From ECT2AJA-110-A sp035399845 (GTDB taxonomy: Bacteria > Planctomycetota > Phycisphaerae > UBA1845 > UTPLA1): DNA of 64,000 bases. The position numbers were made by a program, and so were the translations under genes. A model generated the notes under the pieces. The model was not told the DNA's origin. It ran no database searches and saw only the letters and a program-made list of their open reading frames with translations. Position 1 is the first letter of the stretch. The number at the start of each line of letters is the position of its first letter. Below, one piece after another: positions 8,642-16,530 of this stretch. The stretch is from the NCBI GenBank assembly GCA_035399845.1, contig DAOPJV010000026.1, positions 1 to 64,000 of the forward strand, read 5' to 3'.

Positions 8642-9458
8642 GGGACGGCTTACTCGGTTGCTTCAACAGTGACCGTAACTCCAGGATGGATCGGTCCTCC
8701 ACGCTCAACTCCATCTCGCCGCTCATCGCATGATTGATGATGGTCTTGATCTTCCCGAATCGAGAACGCACCCAGACAGGGGATCGATCGCGATTGCCCT
8801 GACGCTGCTTGATGATCCGTCGATACAGTCGGAAGGATTCATGATCGAGGTCCGCCACGAACTTCGCCTTGGTGATCTCGCAGAATTCGTCCCACCATGT
8901 CCGTGAATTCTTCCACTCCTTCGGAGTCAGCTCATCTTCCTTGTCGTCAAGATACAGACTGACGATCTCCTCCAACGATTTCGATGGTGGTGGTGGAATG
9001 AGACGATGAAGATACGCCAGCTGCTCGATGCCGGTTTTCTGAGCCGCGAGTTTTGGGGACGAGAGAATCTGATCCCGGACCGACTCCCAATACGCATCGG
9101 ACCCGATCAGCTCTTCGATCTCAAAGTCGCCGTCCTTGTCAATCGTGACTTCGATCTCACGCCGCCTGAGCGCCTCCTCCAGCCCTCCGTCAACTTCAGA
9201 TTGACGAAGCCGCCGTCGACGGATCGCAACCGTATCCCCGTCCTGTTGAGCTTCCCACTGTCGGAACCGCAGGATCGCCGCCGGTCGGTCGTCGCTGTTG
9301 CCGTGGTATTTCTTCTTTTTCTCCGGCCCGTCACTCCAAAGAGAGTAATACCTTTCGATGTCTCTGCCGCTGCGAGTCTTCTTCTTCTGAATACGAAGCC
9401 CGTTGACCACGTTTCCATGTCGGTCACGGACGAACTTCGGTTGGGGACCACGACGCAT
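8637..9458 (-). CDS. Tyrosine integrase, N-terminal DNA-binding part
   Basis: ATG 9458 (MRRGPQPKFVRDRHG) is chosen because the upstream extension of the frame reads through the tRNA-Sec gene. The 273 residues include a basic N-terminus resembling an arm-binding domain (IQKKKTRSGRDIERYYSLW), an acidic linker and a helical core-binding domain (KSLEEIVSLYLDDK to FRLYRRIIKQRQ, then RFGKIKTIINHAMS). The frame stops at TGA 8637-8639 just before the catalytic domain, which continues in the +1 frame. The combined product would be about 459 residues, normal for this family. Its position 77 bp from the tRNA 3' end fits an integrase that targets that site. Confidence 0.8.
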   Translation of the reverse strand: MRRGPQPKFVRDRHGNVVNGLRIQKKKTRSGRDIERYYSLWSDGPEKKKKYHGNSDDRPAAILRFRQWEAQQDGDTVAIRRRRLRQSEVDGGLEEALRRREIEVTIDKDGDFEIEELIGSDAYWESVRDQILSSPKLAAQKTGIEQLAYLHRLIPPPPSKSLEEIVSLYLDDKEDELTPKEWKNSRTWWDEFCEITKAKFVADLDHESFRLYRRIIKQRQGNRDRSPVWVRSRFGKIKTIINHAMSGEMELSVEDRSILELRSLLKQPSKPSP

Positions 9459-9534
9459 CACATAAACCCTCGTTGTTAGAGTCCATGTAATTGCATCCCT
9501 TACTGTATCAACCCGCAAAATACGCCAGAAATGG

Positions 9535-9560
9535 ACGGAAGCGGATGGGAATCGAACCCA
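9535..9560. repeat. attR, 26-bp direct repeat within tRNA-Sec 3' end
   Basis: Identical to 4993-5018. It spans the 3' acceptor strand and the 3' side of the T-arm of the tRNA-Sec gene plus one flanking base, so the tRNA stays intact after integration. Confidence 0.85.
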
Positions 9561-9630
9561 CCAGGCGACGCAATGCGCCGCCTCGACGGCTTTGAAGACC
9601 GCGGGGCCCACCAGGAACCCTGACGCTTCC
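9536..9630 (-). tRNA. selC: tRNA-Sec, anticodon UCA
   Basis: The reverse strand from 9630 to 9536 folds as a selenocysteine tRNA. It starts GGAAGCG and ends CGCTTCCG (long acceptor stem); a six-pair D stem (GGGTTC/GGGCCC) is present; the anticodon loop is CTTCAAA, giving UCA; an eight-pair long variable arm (GGCGGCGC/GCGTCGCC) follows; the T-arm is GTGGG-TTCGATT-CCCAT. The long extra arm, extended D stem and UCA anticodon together distinguish it from tRNA-Ser. CCA is not encoded. The 3' end is the integration target of the adjacent element. Its presence implies that the host decodes UGA as selenocysteine in some genes. Confidence 0.93.
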
Positions 9631-9856
9631 GAACATGATCCGCCACGATCCCCGCGACGTCTCAGGCCATTACTCTACGTCACTCGGCAGTCACACGCCA
9701 GCAATCGTGTCAGGGACTCCGGATCGAGGCGTCGTTCTGACATGGACCACTTTTTCGTTGACCTCGATTCGACGCGACGATCCAATGATCCTCGCCGCGT
9801 CGGGCGTGTTTACGCCGGCGGCGCCACGCAATTCCCGATCGAGATCGGAGCCCCTC

Positions 9857-10219
9857 ATGAGAATCGACTACGCCATCGTGTTTGTTCACGACATGAAGAA
9901 GTCCGTCGCCTTCTATCGCGACGTCGTCGGTCTCCCCCTCAAATTCGAAACGCCCCACTGGACGGAGTTCGCGACGGAAGGTTCCACCCTCGCCCTGCAC
10001 ATCGCCGACGCCCCGAATCCAGACAGCGGCCTCGCCGAGGATGAACCCGCGGGGCGATGCCGTACCGGCTTCAGCGTCCCCGATCTCGACGCCTTCCACG
10101 CCCGCATGCTTCAGCACAACGTCACGTGCGTTCAGCCGCCGAAAGATCAGTTCGGCGCCCGCATCGCCCAATACGCCGACCCCGACAACCTCGTCATCTC
10201 CGTCTCCCAGCAACGCTGA
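9857..10219 (+). CDS. VOC-family (glyoxalase/bleomycin-resistance fold) protein
   Basis: ATG 9857 is preceded by GGAG at a 7-bp spacing; the longer upstream frame has no support. The 120-residue protein has the VOC pattern: strand DYAIVFV, helix MKKSVAFYRDVVGLPL, strands WTEFATEG and TLALHIA, a second beta-alpha-beta unit with GFSVPDLDAFHARML, and the closing QYADPDNLVISV. This single-domain size implies a dimer. The first metal-ligand position (usually His or Gln) is not obviously conserved, so the substrate and metal dependence cannot be called. It is the first gene after the tRNA-Sec and has no operon partner. Confidence 0.85.
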   Translation: MRIDYAIVFVHDMKKSVAFYRDVVGLPLKFETPHWTEFATEGSTLALHIADAPNPDSGLAEDEPAGRCRTGFSVPDLDAFHARMLQHNVTCVQPPKDQFGARIAQYADPDNLVISVSQQR

Positions 10220-10335
10220 CAAGCCGCCCCACACACAACTCAGTGCTCATTACTCACGACTCACGACCAGGAAGCGCCGAGCAAACCACTCCTGCGGAAG
10301 GAGTTCGAGATGCGTGATTCCTCGCGGCAAAGAAC

Positions 10336-10380
10336 TCTGCGGATTTTGCGCCGGTTTGCGACCCTTTGCGGGCGTTTGCG
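10336..10380. repeat. Phased 10-bp TTTGCG repeats
   Basis: TTTGCG occurs at 10345, 10355, 10365 and 10375, exactly every 10 bp, with unrelated 4-bp spacers; TCTGCG at 10336 may be a degenerate fifth copy. The array lies between the convergent ends of the VOC gene and the AAA+ coiled-coil gene. Similar TTTGCG-rich strings occur between genes in several phyla. Confidence 0.75.
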
Positions 10381-10463
10381 CGTAGAAAAAAACATCGACC
10401 GACGGCGAACCGCGCGCCGGTCGACAACGTTGCGTAGAAATCCTGAGAAAAATCCGCCGCCGA

Positions 10464-13400
10464 CTACGTCGCGCCGCCCTGCCCCGACATGCCGTCTTCG
10501 CCCAGCATGTCCTTCAGCCACTTCTGCAGCTTCTCATTGCGCTGAACGATCTCACCGAGCGATCCGGCCTGCAGTTGCTCGCGCACGACTCGCTTCGAGG
10601 CGCTCGCGTCCGTTCGCAGACCACCCGCCGCCGCCGGCTTCGACATCCCGTCAGTCGCGGGAGTCTGAGGCGCGACCGCCGCTCGCGGCGCCGCCTTCGC
10701 CTGCGCCGGAACCGTTGGCGCCACCCTGGCCACCGTCTGCGTTACCGGCGCTGTCGCCACGGCCACGCCGGCGTCCGATCCAGCGTCATCGTGCAGGAGA
10801 TCCGGAAGGTCTTTGCGTTCCCGTTCGAACGAACCGCCGCCGGAGCGCGGCGTTCGTTCCGGCGCGACGGTCTGTGGCGCCATCGGCGCCTCATCACGAT
10901 ACGCCGTCTGCGGCGGCGCCATGCGCGGCGCGACATTCCGCGACGGACTGACGCCGCGATCCCTCGCAATCTCGGTATCCAGCACGGTGCGCAGGCCATC
11001 GAGTTCGCGCGGCACCGTGCGGAAGAGTTCATCAAACTGTGACAACCGACCACGCAGCCGCTCGACGCGCGCGTCCATGGATCCGTAGAGCTGCCGGACG
11101 ATCCCGAGAAGCTGCCCCACGCGTTCGGTATGCGCCTTGAGGAGCCGGATCTTTTCGTCCGCGTCGTTCTCGGCGCGAACCAGTTCATTGCGATTGCGCT
11201 CGGCCGACGAGCCGGCGTCGTTGAGCTGCCGGACAACGGCCGAGACCTTCCGCGACATTTCCGAGAGCGCTCCGGCCTGTCGCTTCGCCTCGTCGATCAG
11301 GTCGCGCGGCATCGCCAGGAGCGACTCCGCCTGCGACTGCACATTTTCAGCGCGCTTGATCAAGTCGCCCGCCCGGGTCTCGGCCCGACGCTGCGACTCG
11401 GCGGCGTCGTTGACGATCTTTGCCGTCTCCTGGCGGGAGTTGACGATTTCGTGGCGCGCCTCGCCGACCTGCCGGCGGATGCGATCCGTCTCCTCGGCCA
11501 GCTGCGATCGAAGGCTCGTCACTTCGTCGCGAATGCCCTGCGACATCTTCTCCGCATTGTGCAGGAGCGTCTCGGCCTGCTCACGGAATCGCTCGGACGA
11601 AGTCTGCGCCTGGAGCATCATGTTGGCGGCCGACTCGTTCAGATTCTCGGCGCCGCTCTGGGCCTGCATCAGCATCTCGTCGGCGTGACGACGCAGCGCC
11701 GACGCGCCGCTCTGGACCTGGTCGAGCAGCTTCGCCGCGTTCTGCCGCATCTGCTCGGCGCCCTGCTCCACCTGGAGCCGCACCGCATTGAGACGCTTGT
11801 AGTTTTTGTCCGCGTCCTCCATCGCCGAATCACGCAGCGATTCGATCTGCGACGTCACGCGATCGCCCGTCTTGGCGAGCTGATCGACAGTCTCCTTCGA
11901 CGCGTGCCGGATCTCGTCGCCGACGTTGCCCAGCTCGCGCCGCACGACGTCCGCCCGCTCCGTCATCTGCGCCAGGCACTGCCGCACTTCCTCCAGTGAC
12001 GTCTTCGCCTGCATCCGCACGCGGCGAATCGCCTCTTCGGCGGTCTTGACACTCTTCTCGGCGTCGTCCCTCGTCTTCTGAACGCGCTTCTCGATCTCGA
12101 CGCTGGACGCCTCGGCGCCCTTCTGGACGTCGTCCGCCTTGGCCATCGCCTTCGCCAGCACGTCCGCCAGCTCCTTGCCGATGTTCGTGATCCGCGAGCG
12201 CGCCATCTCGTTGAGCTGACGCATTTCGTGCTGGAACCGCCCCGTCGTCCCGTCGACCTGCTGTGTGAGCCGCTCGATGTCCGCCTTGCTCTCGCTGACG
12301 ATCCTGCCCTGCTGATCCATCAGCTGCTCGAGTTCCTTCCGCAGCGTCATCGAGGACTCGCCGAACTGCTTCTGGCAGCTGTCGGCGTGCGACTCGACGG
12401 TATCGATCGCCTCCTTCAGATCCCGATAGATCCGATCGGCGTGCTTCGACGTGTCCGCCAGCTGCTCCCGCAGAATCGCCACGCGTTCTTCGGCCTGCGT
12501 CTCCGCCGCCCTGAGGTCCGCCGTCGCCTTGCTCTGCAGCGCGTCGACGCGCCGTTCCACGCCCGTCTCGAAGTCCCGCATCTTTGCGTCAAGCGAATTC
12601 GTTCGCTCCGCAAATCCCGCCTCGAGCGACGCCGTTTGCTCGGCAAAGCTGGCGTCGAGCGACGCCGCGTGCTCGCCGACCTTCGCGTCGAGCCCCGTTC
12701 GATAGGTTTGAAATCGTGATTCGGCCTCGCCCACGCTGGCGTCCGTCTCGCGAACCATGTCGCTGACGCGGGCGCCGATCTCCGACTTGTGGCGCTTCAT
12801 CAGCGAGTCGAGCGCCTCGCGAGCGTCCCTGAAGCGCTCCTCGAACTCGCTGCGCATTGCGGCGCTCTGCGCCGTCATCGCATCGACCTGGTCGCGATGC
12901 GACGTCATGCTCGCGTCGAGCGATCGCCGCGCGGCGCTGATCTGGTCTTCCGTCTGGGCGATCACGGCCTCGAGCTGAGCGTGGGAGGCGTCCGCCGCCG
13001 CCCGCGCCGCGTCGAGTCGCTTCGAAATCTCGCCGATCGACTTCGCGCCGCGCTCGGCGTTCTCGCGCCACGCCTGCTCCGCCAGTTTCGTCTGCTCCGC
13101 GACGTGCGTCGTCAGCTCGTCCAGCAGCGTCTGGCAGCGCTCACGTGTCTCGGTGAGCAGCTGTTTGGTTTCACCATTCGTCTTCTGCGCCTGTTCGCTG
13201 GACGCCTCCGCGTCCTCGACCATCTGTTTCTGAGTTTCCTGGAATTCCCTGCAGGCGGCGCCGACGCGCATTTCCGCTTCACGCACAAGCCCCTGCATCC
13301 GCGTGTTCGCCGTCTCCAGACGTTCCGTCATGTCCGACACGAGCTGGTCGGACTTGGCCGCGACTTCCTCCGCGCGGGCCACTGTGCGATCGCGAACGCC

Positions 13401-15275
13401 GTGGACTGTCTCAAGGACGCTCTTCGCCTGGTCCTTCAGTTCGTCCACGAGCCGCTTGCTCTCGCGGTCCATGATGTTGGAGCGCGCGAAGGCGCTTCGG
13501 ACGCATTCGTCGAGGCTGACCTGCGCCGCCTCCATCTCGCTGCGCTGCTGGGCGATCAGTTCGATCATTCGCGCCTGCGACGCGTCACTCTTTTCGCGCA
13601 GCTCATCGAGCATCTTCTTGAGCTGTTCCTGCAGTTCGCCCGTCTGGCCCTTGGCGGCCGCAATGAACTCGCGCGCCCGCAACTCCAGCGACCTGGAGAG
13701 CTCGGACGCCTCGGCGATCGCGGTTCCCACGCGCGCCTCGGACGCGCGCTGCGCTTCGATCACATGTTCCTGAAGCGCCGCCATGTCCTTCCTGAGTTCT
13801 CGAATCGACTCCGCTTCGGCGCGCGTCTCCCCGACAACGGCCTCGACGCGCGAATTCTGGCTCGTCGTGAGCTGTTCGAATTCGGCGGACAGTTCGCGCG
13901 TGCGTCGTTCGACTTCAAGCTGCGCCTTGTCGGCGGCGTTCACGGCCGCGGCCGCTCGCTCCTCCAGCCTGACCGCGCGGGTTTCGGCGGATTTGAGGAA
14001 TTCGCGGATCTGCGATTCGGTTTCGCGAGCGCTCTGCGTGGCGTCGTCCAGCGTCGTCAGCGTTTCCTTGCGGAAGCGCTGCAGGTCGCGAAGCTCGGCG
14101 TCAGACTTCTCCTTCGTCGCCCCGATCGCCTCCTGCTGGTCGCGAATCTCGCTCTGCTGCTCGCGGATGATCTGGATGCCCTTTTCAAGCGTCTGCAGAC
14201 GATCGGACAGGTGCCGCAGGATCTCGCTGTTGTCCCGGGAGATGTTCTTGTCCTGAACCGTTTCGCCACGTACGTCGGCGAGGGCGATCTCAAAGGAGCG
14301 CAGCTTTGAATCGATGCGCGCCAGTTCGTCGCTTGCGATTCCCTCCGTCGGCGCCGCGATCGGCACTTTGACCGTGGCGGGCTGGACGCTGGCCGCCGGC
14401 TCCGGCGTTCCCAGCATGTGGCGCGCGAAGTCGCCCTGCGGCTTCGCCTCCGTGCTCTTCACGTTCAGCGAAAGCATGTGCGTCACGACTTCATCGATCA
14501 TCGCGGCCGTGACGATCTGTCGCCCCGCGCTGTAGGCGGACAGCAACGCGTTGTCGCAGATCTGGTTGATCAGCCGGGGAATGCCCTCGGCGTAGCGGTA
14601 GACGGCGTCCATCGCGTCACGGGCGAAGACCCGCTTGTCCGACGGAAGCCCCGCGACGCGCAATCGATGCGCGATGTAGCCGGACGACAGCGCGTGATCC
14701 AGCGCGTGCAGATGGAACGTCCGGAAGATTCGCTGGTACGTCTGACGCAACGACGGATGACGGAACGCCTCCTGCAGCTCGGGCTGCCCAAGCAGCAGGA
14801 TCTGGAGCAGCTTGGCGTCGTCGGCCTCGAGATTCCCCAGCATGCGGAGTTCTTCGAGGGCTTCGACCGGCAGATTCTGCGCTTCGTCCACGATGACGAC
14901 GGCCAGTCGATCCCGGGCGTACTGCTCAAGAAGGTATTCCTCCAGTCGATGCGTCAGTTCGGCGGACGTGGTCGCGTCCGTCGTGTCGATCTCGAATTCG
15001 CGACAGATCGCCTGGAGCAGTTCGGGGCCCGTGAGGCGCGTGTTCGTAATGACGGCGGTGCGAACGTTGGAACCGAGTCGATTCAGGAGCAGGCGGCTGA
15101 GGAGCGTCTTGCCGGCGCCCACTTCGCCGGTCACAAGCACGAATCCCTTGCGGAGCTCGACGGCGTAGAGCAGCGACGCCAGCGCCTCCTCGTGATCCGG
15201 CGTATTAAAGAAGAAGCGCGGATCGGGCGTGTTGTTGAACGGGGCGATCTTCAGCCCGAAGTGTTCGCAGTACAT
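10464..15275 (-). CDS. AAA+ ATPase (ExeA/XrtA-associated type) fused to a very long coiled coil
   Basis: This 1603-residue protein starts MYCEHFGLKIAPFNNTPDP, the typical opening of ExeA/GspA-type and exosortase-associated ATPases. Walker A is GEVGAGKT (residues 50-57), Walker B is VVIVDEAQ (126-133) and a sensor strand LLGQPEL follows near 161. The AAA+ module ends about residue 275. From about 315 to 1480 the sequence is almost continuous charged helix rich in Glu, Arg, Ala and Gln with very few Pro, a predicted coiled coil; the remainder is Pro/Ala-rich linker plus a short conserved-looking helix ending near GEDGMSGQGG. Relatives known to me are a few hundred residues, so the coiled coil is the unusual part. 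It is divergent from the EPS operon, suggesting a link to envelope polysaccharide assembly. Confidence 0.85.
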   Translation of the reverse strand: MYCEHFGLKIAPFNNTPDPRFFFNTPDHEEALASLLYAVELRKGFVLVTGEVGAGKTLLSRLLLNRLGSNVRTAVITNTRLTGPELLQAICREFEIDTTDATTSAELTHRLEEYLLEQYARDRLAVVIVDEAQNLPVEALEELRMLGNLEADDAKLLQILLLGQPELQEAFRHPSLRQTYQRIFRTFHLHALDHALSSGYIAHRLRVAGLPSDKRVFARDAMDAVYRYAEGIPRLINQICDNALLSAYSAGRQIVTAAMIDEVVTHMLSLNVKSTEAKPQGDFARHMLGTPEPAASVQPATVKVPIAAPTEGIASDELARIDSKLRSFEIALADVRGETVQDKNISRDNSEILRHLSDRLQTLEKGIQIIREQQSEIRDQQEAIGATKEKSDAELRDLQRFRKETLTTLDDATQSARETESQIREFLKSAETRAVRLEERAAAAVNAADKAQLEVERRTRELSAEFEQLTTSQNSRVEAVVGETRAEAESIRELRKDMAALQEHVIEAQRASEARVGTAIAEASELSRSLELRAREFIAAAKGQTGELQEQLKKMLDELREKSDASQARMIELIAQQRSEMEAAQVSLDECVRSAFARSNIMDRESKRLVDELKDQAKSVLETVHGVRDRTVARAEEVAAKSDQLVSDMTERLETANTRMQGLVREAEMRVGAACREFQETQKQMVEDAEASSEQAQKTNGETKQLLTETRERCQTLLDELTTHVAEQTKLAEQAWRENAERGAKSIGEISKRLDAARAAADASHAQLEAVIAQTEDQISAARRSLDASMTSHRDQVDAMTAQSAAMRSEFEERFRDAREALDSLMKRHKSEIGARVSDMVRETDASVGEAESRFQTYRTGLDAKVGEHAASLDASFAEQTASLEAGFAERTNSLDAKMRDFETGVERRVDALQSKATADLRAAETQAEERVAILREQLADTSKHADRIYRDLKEAIDTVESHADSCQKQFGESSMTLRKELEQLMDQQGRIVSESKADIERLTQQVDGTTGRFQHEMRQLNEMARSRITNIGKELADVLAKAMAKADDVQKGAEASSVEIEKRVQKTRDDAEKSVKTAEEAIRRVRMQAKTSLEEVRQCLAQMTERADVVRRELGNVGDEIRHASKETVDQLAKTGDRVTSQIESLRDSAMEDADKNYKRLNAVRLQVEQGAEQMRQNAAKLLDQVQSGASALRRHADEMLMQAQSGAENLNESAANMMLQAQTSSERFREQAETLLHNAEKMSQGIRDEVTSLRSQLAEETDRIRRQVGEARHEIVNSRQETAKIVNDAAESQRRAETRAGDLIKRAENVQSQAESLLAMPRDLIDEAKRQAGALSEMSRKVSAVVRQLNDAGSSAERNRNELVRAENDADEKIRLLKAHTERVGQLLGIVRQLYGSMDARVERLRGRLSQFDELFRTVPRELDGLRTVLDTEIARDRGVSPSRNVAPRMAPPQTAYRDEAPMAPQTVAPERTPRSGGGSFERERKDLPDLLHDDAGSDAGVAVATAPVTQTVARVAPTVPAQAKAAPRAAVAPQTPATDGMSKPAAAGGLRTDASASKRVVREQLQAGSLGEIVQRNEKLQKWLKDMLGEDGMSGQGGAT

Positions 15276-15691
15276 TCGATCCGGCTCCAGAAGCGGCGGA
15301 CATCGGGATTTCGCGCCGCTTCGACGACGAAATCACGGCGCGGGCGCGGCGGAATCTGCGGCGCGTACAAAGAGTTATCGGAATCAGCCGAGCGGCCGCT
15401 TGATGCGGAGCGACGTTGTTTGAGCTTCGTACGCGTATCCGTAGGTCCCCGAATCCCGTCGAATTCCAGCCCGTCCGCGTCGATCGGCAGTTTTTGCCGA
15501 CGCATTCGCCTTCGTCCCAGAATCTCCAACGTCTGGTAGGAACCATCGCCGCGCATTCGCGAGGCCGTTGTTATCGCCAGATTGGCGATAACGCGAGATT
15601 CAGTCACCCGGCGCCCCACCCGATAAGCGATTGGGTTTCAGGACGCGCCGCGCCAACCCGCGCCGCGTCGAAAATACGAGAGAACCAGGGC
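15276..15691. other. Divergent control region of the ATPase gene and the EPS operon
   Basis: This 416-bp gap has no supported gene and must hold promoters for both directions. The one clear element is the 23-bp palindrome at 15570-15592. I could not call reliable -35/-10 pairs. Confidence 0.55.
15570..15592. promoter_or_regulatory. Perfect 10+3+10 palindrome, candidate operator
   Basis: GTTATCGCCA (15570-15579) and TGGCGATAAC (15583-15592) are perfect inverted arms separated by GAT. It lies about 100 bp upstream of the first EPS gene, and the form suits a dimeric helix-turn-helix regulator. It lacks a following T-run, so a terminator is less likely. Confidence 0.55.
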
Positions 15692-16480
15692 ATGACGAAT
15701 CGATACGACGATGAACGAACGAAGGGAACCTCGGGCCGAGGCATCATCGCGCTGACACTCCTCGTCTGCGCGATCTTCTACGCCATCGTGGGAACGGGCT
15801 GCGGTCCCTCCGACGCCGAGATCAACGCGTTCGTTCACGACTACGAAGCGGATGTCACGGGCGGCGAGTACATCGTTCAGCCCCCCGACGCCATGGAAAT
15901 CACGTCACCGAACTGTCCCGAGGTCGATGGCGAGGCCGTCACGGTCAACGCAGACGGCAAGATCACGCTCAAGCTCGTGGGCGACGTCAAGGTCGCCGGC
16001 ATGACCCCCGTCGAGATCGCCCGAAAGCTCGAAGCCAACCTGCAACGATATTATCAACGGCCCGTCGTCAGCGTCCGTATGACGCGTCGGGACAGCAAGC
16101 GGATCTATGTCTTCGGCGAAGTCGCCGGACAGGGACCGCTTCCGTACACCGGCCGGGATACCGTGTTGTCGGTCCTCGGCGAAGTGCGTCCGACCTTTGC
16201 GGCCTGGGCGGACCGGGTTCACGTGATACGCCCGAGCCACGAAGACGGCAAACGGCACGTCATCATCGTGAACGCCAACGACATCATGAAGCGCGGCCGC
16301 CTGGACAAGAATTTCCACCTGCTTGAGGGAGACATTCTCTACGTGCCGCCGACGCCGCTGGCGTATGTCGGACAGAAGTTCCAGGAGCTGCTGCAGCCGA
16401 TGCAGCCGGCGGCGCAGGCGTACATCGCGCCGGGTTACGCCCTCAACTCCGGGGACACGTACTACAACAAGAATCCGTAA
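15692..16480 (+). CDS. Wza-like polysaccharide export lipoprotein
   Basis: ATG 15692 starts MTNRYDDERTKG; the frame is open upstream but lacks support. A hydrophobic stretch (IIALTLLVCAIFYAIV) ends in GTGC, a lipobox, so this is probably an outer-membrane lipoprotein. The polysaccharide-export domain follows: YIVQPPDAMEI, a VNADGKITLKLVGDVKVAG strand pair, then EIARKLEANLQRYYQRPVVSV. A SLBB-like second part reads RIYVFGEVAGQGPLPYTG with a nucleotide-like HVIIVNANDI strand, and LLEGDILYVPP closes the domain. At about 262 residues it is shorter than E. coli Wza. It heads the EPS operon and should form the export channel with the Wzz-like protein encoded next. Confidence 0.88.
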   Translation: MTNRYDDERTKGTSGRGIIALTLLVCAIFYAIVGTGCGPSDAEINAFVHDYEADVTGGEYIVQPPDAMEITSPNCPEVDGEAVTVNADGKITLKLVGDVKVAGMTPVEIARKLEANLQRYYQRPVVSVRMTRRDSKRIYVFGEVAGQGPLPYTGRDTVLSVLGEVRPTFAAWADRVHVIRPSHEDGKRHVIIVNANDIMKRGRLDKNFHLLEGDILYVPPTPLAYVGQKFQELLQPMQPAAQAYIAPGYALNSGDTYYNKNP

Positions 16481-16530
16481 ACCGAGGTTCGCGTCGGCGA
16501 GTTTCGACGCACAGAACGGACGCTACTGCG

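Larger units (their letters stand above)
4993..9560. mobile_element. Integrated element in the 3' end of the tRNA-Sec gene
   Basis: A perfect 26-bp direct repeat bounds this 4.5-kb segment. The right copy (9535-9560) covers the T-arm 3' side and the acceptor 3' strand of the intact tRNA-Sec gene; the left copy (4993-5018) is the displaced tRNA end. A tyrosine integrase is the first gene inside, directly downstream of the tRNA and on the same strand, as in classical tRNA-targeted islands. Inside are also a replication-initiator-like gene, a serine recombinase and a DUF2262 protein, and base composition is lower in GC than the flanks. No conjugation or capsid genes are seen, so it resembles a small integrative plasmid or satellite. 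Confidence 0.85.

Noticed and set aside
12789..14309. 506-codon plus-strand frame across the coiled-coil ATPase
   Set aside because: It is the complement of repetitive Glu/Arg/Ala coiled-coil codons, which keep the reverse strand open; no domain is visible.
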